This document shows, piece by piece, positions 9,532 to 21,306 of a stretch of 64,000 nt of DNA. A program made the position numbers and the translations under genes. The DNA is taken from assembly GCA_021325095.1 (NCBI GenBank), contig JAJPHV010000022.1:1-64000 (forward strand), read 5' to 3'. The DNA is from Chloroflexota bacterium (GTDB taxonomy: Bacteria; Chloroflexota; Anaerolineae; Aggregatilineales; UBA2796). Numbering within the stretch: the stretch's first letter is position 1; each line of letters begins with the position of its first letter. The notes beneath the pieces are model-generated. The model was not told the origin of the DNA. It saw only the letters and a program-made list of their open reading frames with translations, and did not search any database.

Positions 9532-10352
9532 GCGTTGCACAAGCACCGGTTCCGCTCCTGGAAGTGATCGATCTCTCGCGGACGTTTGGCAGCGGAGCCA
9601 ACATGGTACGGGCCGTCGATCATGTATCGTTCACCGTGCAGCCCGGCGAGATCGTCGCCATCGTGGGCGAGAGTGGCAGCGGCAAGACGACACTGGGCAG
9701 GCTGCTGCTGCGCCTGCTCGACCCCACTTCGGGTCAAATCCGCCTGCATGGGCGAGATGTGACCACACTGCGCGGGCACAACGAACTGAAAGGTTACTGG
9801 CAAAAGGTACAGGCTGTTTTCCAGGACCCGTTTGCGGCCTTCAACCAGTTCTACACAGTCGGCCACGTGCTGGGTAAGGCGTTGAACGTGCTCGATAAGC
9901 CTCCATCTCGGGCGGAACGACTGCAACGTACTGAGGCAGCGCTCAGAGAAGTGGGGCTGGACCCGGCGGACGTGATGAACAAGTGGCCGCACCAGCTTTC
10001 CGGCGGACAGGTGCAGCGCGTCATGATCGCCCGCGCTCTGATCGTGGGGCCGGAACTGCTTATCGCCGACGAATCGACGAGCATGTGTGACGCCTCGCTG
10101 CGGGTGACGGTGCTCAATCTGCTGCTTGACCTGCGCAAGAACCATAACATGAGCATCCTCTTCATCACGCACGACCTGGGTCAGGCCTATTACGTGAGCG
10201 ACCGTGTGCTGGTGATGTATCGTGGTCAGTTGGTCGAGCAGGGGCCAGTTGAGCACGTGCTGCTCCATCCGCAGCACGACTACACCAAACGACTGATGTC
10301 GGACGTGCCGTTGTTGAGGGGCCGCGAGGGTATTACAGCGGAGCCGAATTAG
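9528..10352 (+). CDS. ABC transporter ATP-binding protein (DppF/OppF type)
   Basis: 274 residues; ATG overlaps the previous TGA. Walker A GESGSGKTTLGRL, signature LSGGQVQRVMIARAL and H-loop FITHDLG are present. Walker B and D-loop read LLIADESTSMCDASLR instead of the usual [13 protein letters not shown] of peptide transporters; in my experience SM-x-DASLR is found in the Opp-like branch tied to oligosaccharides, which fits the glycosidase neighbours. The protein is short and lacks the oligo_HPY cysteine tail present in its partner. This is the last importer gene. Confidence 0.9.
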   Translation: MSVAQAPVPLLEVIDLSRTFGSGANMVRAVDHVSFTVQPGEIVAIVGESGSGKTTLGRLLLRLLDPTSGQIRLHGRDVTTLRGHNELKGYWQKVQAVFQDPFAAFNQFYTVGHVLGKALNVLDKPPSRAERLQRTEAALREVGLDPADVMNKWPHQLSGGQVQRVMIARALIVGPELLIADESTSMCDASLRVTVLNLLLDLRKNHNMSILFITHDLGQAYYVSDRVLVMYRGQLVEQGPVEHVLLHPQHDYTKRLMSDVPLLRGREGITAEPN

Positions 10353-10409
10353 CGATTCGGGTTCTAGGCAAGTTACCTTTGTTCCACAGATTTTATCTCA
10401 CCTCCTGAC

Positions 10410-10455
10410 CCTCTCTCCGCATGCGGAGAGAGGAACCGATGGGCAATTTGCCCAT
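10410..10455 (+). terminator. Palindromes at the end of the importer operon
   Basis: CTCTCTCCGC-AT-GCGGAGAGAG, extended by one pair to 10410-10433, is a near-perfect 24-bp palindrome. ATGGGCAA-T-TTGCCCAT (10439-10455) follows at once. Neither has a T-run, so they may be Rho-independent terminators of the T-poor kind, mRNA end-protectors, or members of the intergenic repeat family. Confidence 0.45.
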
Positions 10456-10545
10456 TGCTGAACTCTCCTCTCAGGGCAAGGAGGGATGCGGCGCGAGGTG
10501 ACTTGCGGGCTGGCTCCCGGTTCTACCGAGTTCAGGAAACGATCT

Positions 10546-13062
<2,517 letters not shown>

Positions 13063-13178
13063 GCGGTTCATTTACCCGAATATCCCATCGTCCGAATTGC
13101 ATCGAGCGGCGAGTCACGCCTGCTCAGAGTGAATCATGCCTGCCGCCGATGTATGTGAGAAACTGAAAGGAACTCACA

Positions 13179-15458
13179 ATGCCTGACATTCAATCGATTA
13201 TGGCGCAGATGACGCTCGAAGAGAAAGCGGCCCTGTGTACAGGGGCAAGCGCCTGGACGACACAGCCCGTCGAACGGCTGGGCGTGCCGCAAATGGTCGT
13301 CTCCGACGGCCCGCACGGCGTTCGGCGTGTGCCCGACGTGCATTCGCTGTCCCAACCAAGTCTGCCCGCCACGTGCTTCCCCACCGCCTCCCTGCTGGCT
13401 TCGACCTGGGATACCGACCTGCTGTGTGAGGTCGGGCAGGCGGTGGCTGAAGAATGTATTGCGCTGAACGTGGACGTGGTGCTTGGCCCCAGCAACAACA
13501 TGAAGCGCACGCCGCTATGTGGTCGCAACTTTGAATACTACTCAGAAGACCCGTACCTGTCCGGGGAACTGGCTGCCAGTTTTATCAACGGCGTGCAGGG
13601 CAAGGGGGTCGGCACTTCGCTCAAGCACTTTGCCGCCAACAACCAGGAATTCCAGCGGCTGACCATCAGCGCCCAGGTGGACGAGCGCACCCTGCGCGAA
13701 ATTTACCTGCCTGCCTTTGAAACGGCGCTCAAGAAGGCACAGCCCTGGACGGTCATGTGCGCCTACAACAAGATCAACGGGGTTTACTGTTCCGAAAACC
13801 ACGAGCTATTGGTTGACATTCTCAAGAACGAATGGGGCTTTGAAGGGCTGGTCGTCTCCGATTGGGGCGCTGTCCATGACCGGGTAGCATCCTTGCGAGG
13901 CGGGCTAGACCTGGAAATGCCCGGCCCGCGCGATCAACGGGTGAAAGCCGTCGTCGAGGCGGTGCGCAGCGGCAAGCTGGACGAAGCGGTTTTGAACGAG
14001 GCAGTGCACCGGATTCTGCGCATTGTCTTCAAGGCGGCTGAGACGCCGAAGGGTGGCACGTTTGACGTGGCCGCTCATCATGCGCTGGCCCGCAGGGTCG
14101 CGGCGGAAGGCATGGTCTTGCTCAAGAACAATGGTATTCTACCTCTGCAAAATCCCAACCACATCGCCGTGATCGGGCGCTCGGCGCAAGTCCCACATTT
14201 CCAGGGTGGCGGCAGTTCGCACATCAACCCCACGCAGGTGGACGTGCCCTTCGTCGAGTTGCAGAAACTGGCCGGGAATGCCGAACTGACCTACGCCGAA
14301 GGCTACCCCGCCGACAACAGTTTCCAGCAGACACTCATCGACGAAGCGACCACAGTTGCCCAGGCTGCGGACGTGGCGATCCTCTTTATCGCTCTGCCCA
14401 CCTTCAAAGAGTCGGAAGGCTATGACCGCGCCGACCTGGATCTGACCCCGCAGCAGGTCGCGCTGATCAAGGCTGTGACGGCGGTGCAGCCCCGGACGGT
14501 AGTCGTGCTCAATAACGGCTCCGCCGTAACGATGAACGAGTGGCTGGACGGCACGGCTGCCGTCCTGGAAGCCTGGATGATGGGGCAGGCCGGCGGCGGC
14601 GCCATCGCCGACGTGCTGTTCGGGAAAGTCAATCCGTCCGGCAAGCTGGCCGAAACCTTCCCGCTCAAACTGGCCCACACCCCTGCATATCTGAACTACC
14701 CTGGCGAAAACGGCGAAGTGCGCTATGGCGAGGGCGTGTTCATCGGCTACCGCTACTACGACGCCAAAGAGATGCCCGTGCTGTTCCCCTTCGGCTACGG
14801 CGGCAGCTACACGACCTTTGCCTACAGTTCACCCAGGGTTTCGGCCCGAACCTTCAAGGACGTGGATGGCCTGACCGTTTCGGTAGACGTGACCAACACG
14901 GGCAAGGTGGCCGGCAAGGAAACTGTTCAGGTTTACGTCCATGATCGCCACTCCCGGCTGGCGCGCCCGCCGAAGGAACTTAAAGGCTTTGCAAAGGTCG
15001 CGCTCCAACCGGGGGAAACCAAAACAGTCACGGTGCGCCTGGATTTCCGCGCCTTCGCTTACTATCATCCTGCTTACCACCAGTGGATCACCGAGGACGG
15101 TGAGTTCGACATCCTGATCGGCGCGTCGTCCGCCGATATTCGATGTACCGAAACCGTCACCTTGCAATCCACCGTGAAGCTGCCTTGCGTCCTGCACCGC
15201 GAATCGACCATCCGCGACTGGCTGGATTACGCACCGGCCAGGCCGGTCTTTGACCCGGTATTTCAGCAGTTAAAGGCACGGATGGCGGCGGACTTTGGCG
15301 GCGGGGATGAGCAGGGCGGCGTGATCGGCATGGATACGCTCGGCTTCATGATGGATATGCCCCTGCTGGGCCTGCTGCAATTCCAGGAGGCGGCTCTGCC
15401 CATGCCCGCCGATGCCATCGTCGATGGCCTGCTCGCCCAGGTGCGCAGCCTGACCTGA
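13179..15458 (+). CDS. Beta-glucosidase, glycoside hydrolase family 3
   Basis: 759 residues. The N-terminal GH3 barrel carries GPSNNMKRTPLCGRNFEYYS, KHFAANNQE and the nucleophile Asp228 in VVSDWGAV. The GH3 C-terminal alpha/beta domain follows (EGMVLLKNNGILPL, ESEGYDRADLDL), then a fibronectin-III-like domain (VDVTNTGKVAGKETVQVYV) and a tail of about 90 residues. There is no signal peptide, so it acts in the cytosol. RBS AAAGGAA precedes ATG. Sugar specificity (glucoside, xyloside) cannot be fixed from sequence alone. Confidence 0.92.
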   Translation: MPDIQSIMAQMTLEEKAALCTGASAWTTQPVERLGVPQMVVSDGPHGVRRVPDVHSLSQPSLPATCFPTASLLASTWDTDLLCEVGQAVAEECIALNVDVVLGPSNNMKRTPLCGRNFEYYSEDPYLSGELAASFINGVQGKGVGTSLKHFAANNQEFQRLTISAQVDERTLREIYLPAFETALKKAQPWTVMCAYNKINGVYCSENHELLVDILKNEWGFEGLVVSDWGAVHDRVASLRGGLDLEMPGPRDQRVKAVVEAVRSGKLDEAVLNEAVHRILRIVFKAAETPKGGTFDVAAHHALARRVAAEGMVLLKNNGILPLQNPNHIAVIGRSAQVPHFQGGGSSHINPTQVDVPFVELQKLAGNAELTYAEGYPADNSFQQTLIDEATTVAQAADVAILFIALPTFKESEGYDRADLDLTPQQVALIKAVTAVQPRTVVVLNNGSAVTMNEWLDGTAAVLEAWMMGQAGGGAIADVLFGKVNPSGKLAETFPLKLAHTPAYLNYPGENGEVRYGEGVFIGYRYYDAKEMPVLFPFGYGGSYTTFAYSSPRVSARTFKDVDGLTVSVDVTNTGKVAGKETVQVYVHDRHSRLARPPKELKGFAKVALQPGETKTVTVRLDFRAFAYYHPAYHQWITEDGEFDILIGASSADIRCTETVTLQSTVKLPCVLHRESTIRDWLDYAPARPVFDPVFQQLKARMAADFGGGDEQGGVIGMDTLGFMMDMPLLGLLQFQEAALPMPADAIVDGLLAQVRSLT

Positions 15459-15652
15459 TGTTCCCCCCCGACGGCCAGACTGTGGATTGTGCTTTCAGGC
15501 AGACTTACCAGCGCGGAAACGATGAAGCAGTCAGCGAGAGCCGAAGATGGAGCTATTGTAGCGGATGAGCCTCGTTCACTGACAATCCAGCCAGTCAACG
15601 TTGAGCTTGCGAAGGCGCGCGTCCTCTGGCTGGTACAACGCCACAAGAAAGG

Positions 15653-16474
15653 ATGGAAAGCGTGAAAGACACCATCGGCAAGGTCGGTCAGAGAGCGAAA
15701 ATCGCTGCCGGTCTCTTCTGGGCCGATTATTCAGTGCTGGGCGCACAGGTCAAAGACCTGGAAGCGGCGGGTGTGGACTGGCTCCACATCGAAGTCCGGG
15801 ACGGCAAGTACATGGACTTCGGAATGCCACGCGGCGGCTTCGACATCATTGAGGGGGTACGCAAAAGCAGCAGCCTGGAGATCGAGGCCCAGCTCCAGAT
15901 GGTGCGTCCGACCTTTGACACCTTCAACCAACTGGCCGACCTGGGCGTGAATCTGATCAGCCTGCCGATTGAAACCACCGGCGAGATGATTTTCCAGGAC
16001 ATCACGTACATCAAGGAGAAACTGGGGTTGAAGGTCGGCGTCTGGGCCTGGCAGGGCTGCCCGGCCAGCGCTTTTGAGCAGTTCATCCATCCCTATGTCA
16101 GCATCGTTGAATACGAATGCCGCGCGCCCTTCTGGGTCAATCCCGGTGCAAGCAAAAGCCCGCACACCATCGACCAGATCGTGATCGAGACCATCAGCCG
16201 TCTTCACCAGATGATCGCGGCGGCGGGCATGGAAAGCCGCATCGAGTTGATGGAGGACGGGGGCCTGAACGCCGGGAACGTGGCCGACTTCATCAAAGTG
16301 GGTATGACGGTGGGCGAATTTTCGTCGCCGCTGCTCAAGGGGCCGGAGGGCGGCAAGGACGGCAAGCTGATCCCCGGCACGGGGCAAATCGAGGCGGCGG
16401 TCAAGAAACTGCGGGCTGTCATGGACGAGGCCAGCCAGCGTTATCGCGGCGAAAATGGGCTGCTCAAGAAGTAG
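15653..16474 (+). CDS. Ribulose-phosphate 3-epimerase-like TIM-barrel protein
   Basis: 273 residues. The order of motifs follows the RPE family: an early GLFWADYSVL, HIEVRDGKYMD (His45, Glu47, Asp50), a mid-barrel QLQMVRPT, NPGASKSPHT and the phosphate-site EDGGLNAGN. In classical RPE the metal is held by His-x-Asp, a second His, and the Asp of the DGG segment; here Asp is replaced by Glu and the second His by Gln, so the metal site or substrate may differ, as in allulose-6-phosphate-type epimerases. Start is ATG 15653 or GTG 15662. Its place after two glycosidases suggests a sugar-phosphate role. Confidence 0.7.
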   Translation: MESVKDTIGKVGQRAKIAAGLFWADYSVLGAQVKDLEAAGVDWLHIEVRDGKYMDFGMPRGGFDIIEGVRKSSSLEIEAQLQMVRPTFDTFNQLADLGVNLISLPIETTGEMIFQDITYIKEKLGLKVGVWAWQGCPASAFEQFIHPYVSIVEYECRAPFWVNPGASKSPHTIDQIVIETISRLHQMIAAAGMESRIELMEDGGLNAGNVADFIKVGMTVGEFSSPLLKGPEGGKDGKLIPGTGQIEAAVKKLRAVMDEASQRYRGENGLLKK

Positions 16475-16777
16475 GTTGGCCCGCCCTACAGCAAAGGTCG
16501 AGGATTGGCTTTCGCCTCCGCTGCGATCTGGATGGCGGTCTGCTCGGTGATCCAGCCCAGGCCGTGCTGCGCCACGCACCGCGCAGCACGCCGCAGACTT
16601 CACGAGTCGTCAGGCACACGATCTTGCAGAAGTTCACGGTAATTCATGTCAAAACATGGGGTGCAGCCGGGCCATCGCCAATAGCTGGGGTAAGGCCGTA
16701 CCGAGCACGTGCTGAGGTGGCAGCCGTGCGCAGGGCTGGTATAATCGCGCCTCAATCGTCGGCCCATCTGGGACTTC
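16475..16777 (+). promoter_or_regulatory. Intergenic region with extended -10 promoter for the LysM genes
   Basis: The 303-bp gap holds no recognisable gene. Near its end TGGTATAAT (16737-16745) is a strong extended -10, 32 bp before the ATG of the zinc-ribbon LysM gene; no good -35 is seen, which extended -10 promoters can lack. Confidence 0.5.
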
Positions 16778-18136
16778 ATGAGCGCTTCGAGAACGCCTGC
16801 ACAGCGATGTCCGATTTGCCGGACGCTTCAGCCGCTTGAAGCTGCGCACTGCCGCATCTGCGGTGCGGCGCTGGACGGCGTGGCCGTCACGGCCCCGGTA
16901 CAGACCTGGGTGGTGAAGCGCAAAAAGCAGCCCCAACCGTTGCTCGAAGCGCCGCCAACCAGTGCCTGGGATGAGGGCGAAACCGATCTGTACGAGGGAT
17001 CGCTGCCCCGGCTGCCGATGCAGGGCCTCCTGGTCGTCATCTGTACGTTGGCTGTCATCGGCGGGATTGGCTACTTCGTCGCTACGCAGGTGGCAGGCGG
17101 CATCCTCCGTCCCACATCTACGCCAACGCTGACTGCCACTGCCGCCAAAGCCACTGAGGTTCCGACCTCTGGCGCAGGCAGCGATAACACGCCGCCGCCG
17201 ACCAACACCAAGACTGCCATCGCCGTCGTGCCAACCCTGGCCCTGGCGACGGTGACGCCTGCCCCGCCCACCGCGACCATCACGCCCACGCGCGGGCCGT
17301 GTATGCAAAAAGCCAACAAAGGCGACACGGTGTATGGGATGGCCGCCCGCTGCGGTCATCGTGACCTGAGCATTGTGCCCGTCATCCTTGAGTTGAATAA
17401 TATGAGGGATGCCGGGCAGTTGCAGATCGGTCAGACGCTGATTATCCCCTGGCCGACGCCGACGGGCGGCGCGCCCGCACAATCCGACGCTGTGACAGGG
17501 ACGCCCGGCGCGGCTGCGCCCGCCGAACCAACCTTGCCCGCCGGGGTGACGTGGTACAAGGTCAAGAAGGGCGACACCGCCGTCAGCGTCGCCTATGCTT
17601 TCCACACCGACATGAAGACTCTGCGCGACTTGAACCCGGAGATTCAATTCTCGAACTGCGACTTTGGGCAGCCCGGCGGCGGGCCTGACTGCACCTTAAA
17701 ACCCATGTTGGGCGAGGGCCAGCGGGTGCGTGTGCCTGCCCCAACGCCGACGCCGACGCTCTCCCCAACCTATACAGGCAGCGAAACGGCCACCCCAACG
17801 GCTACGCCCACCTTCAACGCGCCATTCAGCCAGTCGCCAAGCGACAATATGCTGTTTGAGGCGTCGGAACTACCCACGTTGCGCTGGGTGGCGTCGGGGC
17901 AGCTTGGCCCCAACGATCTGTACGTCGTAACGGTACGCGACACGACCACAAACGTCGTTCACACAGCGGCCACGCGCGATCTGTCGTTCCAACTGCCCGC
18001 CGATTGGCAACCTACTGATGGCAAGCGCCACACCTTCGAGTGGTCGGTGGCGGTTGCCAGCCAGGGCGAGAACGGCACGCCCACTCCGTCGGCCTTCACC
18101 ACAGAAACACGCACGTTCACGTGGCAGAGCCGCTAG
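16778..18136 (+). CDS. Membrane-anchored LysM protein with N-terminal zinc ribbon
   Basis: 452 residues. A zinc ribbon (Cys11, Cys14, Cys25, Cys28) comes first, then a charged linker, one transmembrane helix at about 83-104, a Thr/Pro-rich linker, LysM 1 (about 170-225, KGDTVYGMA ... IGQTLIIP), LysM 2 (about 250-320, KKGDTAVSVAYAF ... GQRVRVP) with an insert holding paired Cys, another Thr/Pro linker and an Ig-like C-terminal domain. The ribbon would be cytoplasmic and the LysM modules outside, binding peptidoglycan or glycans. The next gene repeats the outer part. Confidence 0.8.
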   Translation: MSASRTPAQRCPICRTLQPLEAAHCRICGAALDGVAVTAPVQTWVVKRKKQPQPLLEAPPTSAWDEGETDLYEGSLPRLPMQGLLVVICTLAVIGGIGYFVATQVAGGILRPTSTPTLTATAAKATEVPTSGAGSDNTPPPTNTKTAIAVVPTLALATVTPAPPTATITPTRGPCMQKANKGDTVYGMAARCGHRDLSIVPVILELNNMRDAGQLQIGQTLIIPWPTPTGGAPAQSDAVTGTPGAAAPAEPTLPAGVTWYKVKKGDTAVSVAYAFHTDMKTLRDLNPEIQFSNCDFGQPGGGPDCTLKPMLGEGQRVRVPAPTPTPTLSPTYTGSETATPTATPTFNAPFSQSPSDNMLFEASELPTLRWVASGQLGPNDLYVVTVRDTTTNVVHTAATRDLSFQLPADWQPTDGKRHTFEWSVAVASQGENGTPTPSAFTTETRTFTWQSR

Positions 18137-18166
18137 ATCACTGCTGACCTGGGAGGATTTCCCCCT

Positions 18167-19282
18167 ATGCCTGACCCTACGCCTGTCTGCCTGCCTGCCC
18201 GGATGATGGCACTACGCTGGTCGATACTCGCCTTCCTGCTGACCGGACTGGCGCTGGTCGGCTGCCAATCCAACAACCCGCCCGTCCCGACAGTGATCCC
18301 GACCATCACCCGGACGGCCACGCCGACGCCCAGCCCGTCTGGCCCCGTCGCCTCGGCTGCGCCCTCGCCCACACTGCGCCCGATCATCGAGGCCACAGCG
18401 CCAGCCGTGACCGCGGCCCCTGTCGGGGATGCACCCACTGCATCGCCGACGGCAGGGCCCAAGTGTTTTCAGGCCAAAGCGGGCGATACCATTCTGAGTC
18501 TCTTATACAACGGCGGCTACGGGGTACTCGCGCCGGGCCTGCTGGAAGAATTCCGGCGCATGAACAACATGCCTGCGGGCAGCAACGTCATCACGGCGGG
18601 AGAAACCTACTGTGTTCCCAGGCCAACGCCCACGCCCTCACCGCCCGGCCTGGAGGCGACCCAGACCAAACAATGCCTTGAGCTTGGCTGTGGCAATACG
18701 ACGATTGCCACGACAACTTACACAGTGGTGGAAGGTGACACCATCATCAGCGTGCAGCTCAAGACAGGGGCGACGCTCCGCCAGCTATGCGACCTGAACA
18801 GCCCCAGTCCGTTGAACTGTGCGGGCTGCAATATCGACAAACCCATCGGCGAGCAGGGATGCCGCCCTCTGCTCCGGGTGGGCGATGCGCTGAAAGTTCC
18901 AGGGCCGACTCCCACGCCGACCATCACGCCCACGCTGACGGGCAGCGAGACGGCCACGCCCACGCCTCCTTACGGCCCGCCCACGCTGGTTGCGCCTATC
19001 AACGGTTCCACGCAGGCCGGCCTGATCCAGTTGGTGTGGCTCCCGGTGGGAATCTTGCAGCCCGACGAGCAATATCTTGTGGTACTGACCGACATCACGA
19101 GTGGAAAATCCTGGGAATTTGAAACCCAGGCAACTTCCTACCGGCTGCCCATCGAGATGAAACCAACAGACGGCCAGCCACATACGATCAACTGGCGAGT
19201 CGGCGTGGCCCGCAAGTCGCCGGAAGGCGCTTATGTCGTGACCGCGCCGATGAGCCTGATCTACACGTTTATCTGGCAGTAG
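18167..19282 (+). CDS. LysM-domain lipoprotein
   Basis: 371 residues with a lipoprotein signal (LTGLALVGC lipobox) preceded by a 12-residue extension; GGGAGG 10 nt before ATG 18167 supports this start, though ATGs at 18203 and 18206 would give a more usual signal peptide. After a Thr/Pro linker come two LysM-like modules (AKAGDTILSLLY; VVEGDTIISVQLKTGA with extra Cys pairs) and an Ig-like C-terminal domain (LIQLVWLPVGILQPDEQYLV). It lies 30 bp after the preceding LysM gene and shares its outer architecture, so the two probably arose by duplication and act at the cell surface. Confidence 0.8.
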   Translation: MPDPTPVCLPARMMALRWSILAFLLTGLALVGCQSNNPPVPTVIPTITRTATPTPSPSGPVASAAPSPTLRPIIEATAPAVTAAPVGDAPTASPTAGPKCFQAKAGDTILSLLYNGGYGVLAPGLLEEFRRMNNMPAGSNVITAGETYCVPRPTPTPSPPGLEATQTKQCLELGCGNTTIATTTYTVVEGDTIISVQLKTGATLRQLCDLNSPSPLNCAGCNIDKPIGEQGCRPLLRVGDALKVPGPTPTPTITPTLTGSETATPTPPYGPPTLVAPINGSTQAGLIQLVWLPVGILQPDEQYLVVLTDITSGKSWEFETQATSYRLPIEMKPTDGQPHTINWRVGVARKSPEGAYVVTAPMSLIYTFIWQ

Positions 19283-19322
19283 TATCCAGAACCCCGGCCC
19301 CTCTCTGCTGGTGGTTCACACG

Positions 19323-19447
19323 CCGACACTTAGCGGGGATAGTTGAGCCGAATTAACCTCACCCCTGACCCCCTCTCCAACTGGCGAGGGGGCAGTGGCG
19401 GGCCAGGACTCCCCTCTCCACCTTGTGGAGAGGGGTCGGGGGTGAGG
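19323..19447. repeat. Dispersed intergenic repeat, copy A
   Basis: A 125-bp unit starting CCGACACTTAGCGGGGATAG and ending GGGGTGAGG. Its first 65 bp match copy B (34998-35104) almost exactly. It is built from CCCCTCTCC/GGAGAGGGG half-sites that can fold into hairpins. It lies between convergent genes. No coding capacity; MITE-like or REP-like origin is likely. Confidence 0.7.
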
Positions 19448-19475
19448 CCAAATCCCGCAGCGGACAACCAGTTAC

Positions 19476-20717
19476 CTAATCTTGCAGAGCACAGGTCACA
19501 GCCCGGTAAGCCGTCGCCAGCGCCACGCCCTCGGCAGTCTCAAAGGGAGGCGGCGCGCCCTCGAGCTGCGGGTGGGCCAGCAGATGCCCGGCCACGTGCA
19601 GCCCTTCGGCAACGGGCGTTCCGCCCGCGTTCAACGGCTGCATGTCGTGGTTGGCGCGCACGCCGAAGTGGTGAACCGGGTGGCCGCACGGATCAAGCAG
19701 GTTCTCGTTGAACCAGCGGCTTCGATCCGGGTCGTACTGCACGGGGATGTCGAACAGCGGCTCCCAGATGCGCCCACGATCATCGCTGAACAGCCCGCCG
19801 CCGTACAATCCGCCCGTCGCCAGGATGATCCGTCTGGCGTAGAAGCGCTGCGGTTTGCCCGCCGCCGCCACTTCGACGCCCACCGCGCGCCCGTTCTCCA
19901 CCAGCCCGCGCACGACGGGATGTCCGACCTGCACGCGCACACCGCGATCCAGAAAGTAGCGGCGTAGTTTGTTGTACAGGCGCGTGCCAGGCACGGAGGG
20001 CGGCAGAGTCGGTATCTCAAAGACGGGAACGCCGAGGCGTTCGCTCAGGTCTTCGGTGGCAATAACCGGGTTTTCCAGGCCAAGCACCGCCGGAAAGCCC
20101 ACCGACGTTGCGCCGTCCAGATGCGGCTTGACGCGGGCAGCGACCACCGCACGGAAAGCTGCGTCGTCGAAGGCGCGGGCCAGATCGGTGGGCGTGGCGT
20201 CCCAGGGACGATCCAGCACAGGCAGGCTGATCGTCGCCGTGTGCGGCCCTGTCAATGCCGGATAATAGTCACGCCAACCCTCAAAGCCGACGAAGAGAGG
20301 GGACTTTTGATCTGACCTGGCATACCCCCATGGGACACTGAACGGATGTTGTACCACCCCCAGCGCAGTCAGCACCGCAAAATTCGTCCGAAAATTGGCG
20401 TCACTGAGGTAGCCCAGGTTGAGGCCCTTGTCATCCGCCAATTGGTCGAACGCTGCCATCGCGCTTTTGAGGGCGTCAATTCCGGCCAGCGCATAGGGGT
20501 GATCAGGGATTTGTTGAGTGAGACGGACGAGCGATTCTTCCAGGCTGCCTGTAGCTGAATCCCACACGCTGATCCAGCCCGGCGTTACGATGAGCGAGCC
20601 GATACCCTGCGCGATCAGGCGAACTTTCGCGCCCTTTTCCAGCGCAAACGCCGTAGCTGTTAGCCCGGCCCAACCCGCGCCGACGACGATCAGATCATCC
20701 ACTTTTTTCACCCTCAA
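19476..20717 (-). CDS. glpB: Anaerobic glycerol-3-phosphate dehydrogenase subunit B
   Basis: 413 residues with an N-terminal FAD-binding Rossmann motif (LIVVGAGWAGLTATAFALEKG) and the GlpB pattern GIGSLIVTPGWISVWD. The C-terminal NAGGTPVAEGLHVAGHLLA closes the flavin site. GlpB works with GlpA to oxidise sn-glycerol 3-phosphate to dihydroxyacetone phosphate, passing electrons to quinone through GlpC. Its start overlaps the end of the Uma2 gene by 23 bp. No glpC is found in the window. Confidence 0.85.
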   Translation of the reverse strand: MRVKKVDDLIVVGAGWAGLTATAFALEKGAKVRLIAQGIGSLIVTPGWISVWDSATGSLEESLVRLTQQIPDHPYALAGIDALKSAMAAFDQLADDKGLNLGYLSDANFRTNFAVLTALGVVQHPFSVPWGYARSDQKSPLFVGFEGWRDYYPALTGPHTATISLPVLDRPWDATPTDLARAFDDAAFRAVVAARVKPHLDGATSVGFPAVLGLENPVIATEDLSERLGVPVFEIPTLPPSVPGTRLYNKLRRYFLDRGVRVQVGHPVVRGLVENGRAVGVEVAAAGKPQRFYARRIILATGGLYGGGLFSDDRGRIWEPLFDIPVQYDPDRSRWFNENLLDPCGHPVHHFGVRANHDMQPLNAGGTPVAEGLHVAGHLLAHPQLEGAPPPFETAEGVALATAYRAVTCALQD

Positions 20718-21303
20718 GGTCGGGTACGACGAACAATTCTGCCGCAGTTAGCTTCAAGCCTGGAAAAAGCGCTTCGGCATCGATCACGCCGTCGCCCATG
20801 TAGACGCGCACCACGTCGGGCGTATCGGCGCGATACTGGTGAATTTCCTGTTGCTCAGGGTAAAACACCCACACCTGCGCCGTACCTGCTTTCAGGTACA
20901 GGCGAATTTTCGCCAGCACCTGGATGGGGTCGTCGTCTGGCGAAAGAATCTCAATCGCCAGGGTTGGCGCGCCGGGGAAAGGCCGCTGAATGTCCCAGTC
21001 AGCCGGAATCGCCGCTTTGGCGATAAACGATACGTCAGGGACGAGCGCGCCGCGCAGCCCCTTGCTCTTTTTGAACATCAGGTAGATCAGGCCATCAAAA
21101 AAGACTTCGCCGAGCTTGTTAGCTGCAACGAATGGGTCAAGGATACGAAAAATATTCCTGGCAATAAAGTGATGCCGACCACCGACTGGTGCCGTCTCGA
21201 CGAACTCTCCCTTGATGACTTCGACCCGCGCATCCGGACTCAGCGCCAGCACCTCTTCTTCAGTCACCAGATGTTTGATCTGCCGTTTCTGTGCCGTGAC
21301 CAT
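20695..21303 (-). CDS. Uma2-family (DUF820) PD-(D/E)XK nuclease
   Basis: 202 residues. VIKGEFVETAPVGGRHHFIARNI at the start, LVPDVSFIAK and LAIEILSPDD in the middle, and KIRLYLKAGTAQVWVFYPEQQEI at the end are the core motifs of the Uma2 fold; the acidic PDVSF and EILSP plus following residues form the PD-(D/E)XK centre. The family is abundant in Cyanobacteria and Chloroflexota and its physiological role is unclear. The gene lies 3 bp after glpA and overlaps glpB, so it is co-transcribed with them, which is unusual. Confidence 0.85.
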   Translation of the reverse strand: MVTAQKRQIKHLVTEEEVLALSPDARVEVIKGEFVETAPVGGRHHFIARNIFRILDPFVAANKLGEVFFDGLIYLMFKKSKGLRGALVPDVSFIAKAAIPADWDIQRPFPGAPTLAIEILSPDDDPIQVLAKIRLYLKAGTAQVWVFYPEQQEIHQYRADTPDVVRVYMGDGVIDAEALFPGLKLTAAELFVVPDLEGEKSG

Positions 21304-21306
21304 CGG

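Noticed and set aside
16475-16777. Remnant gene on the minus strand before the LysM genes
   Set aside because: Short open pieces are interrupted by stops and I could not match them to any family.
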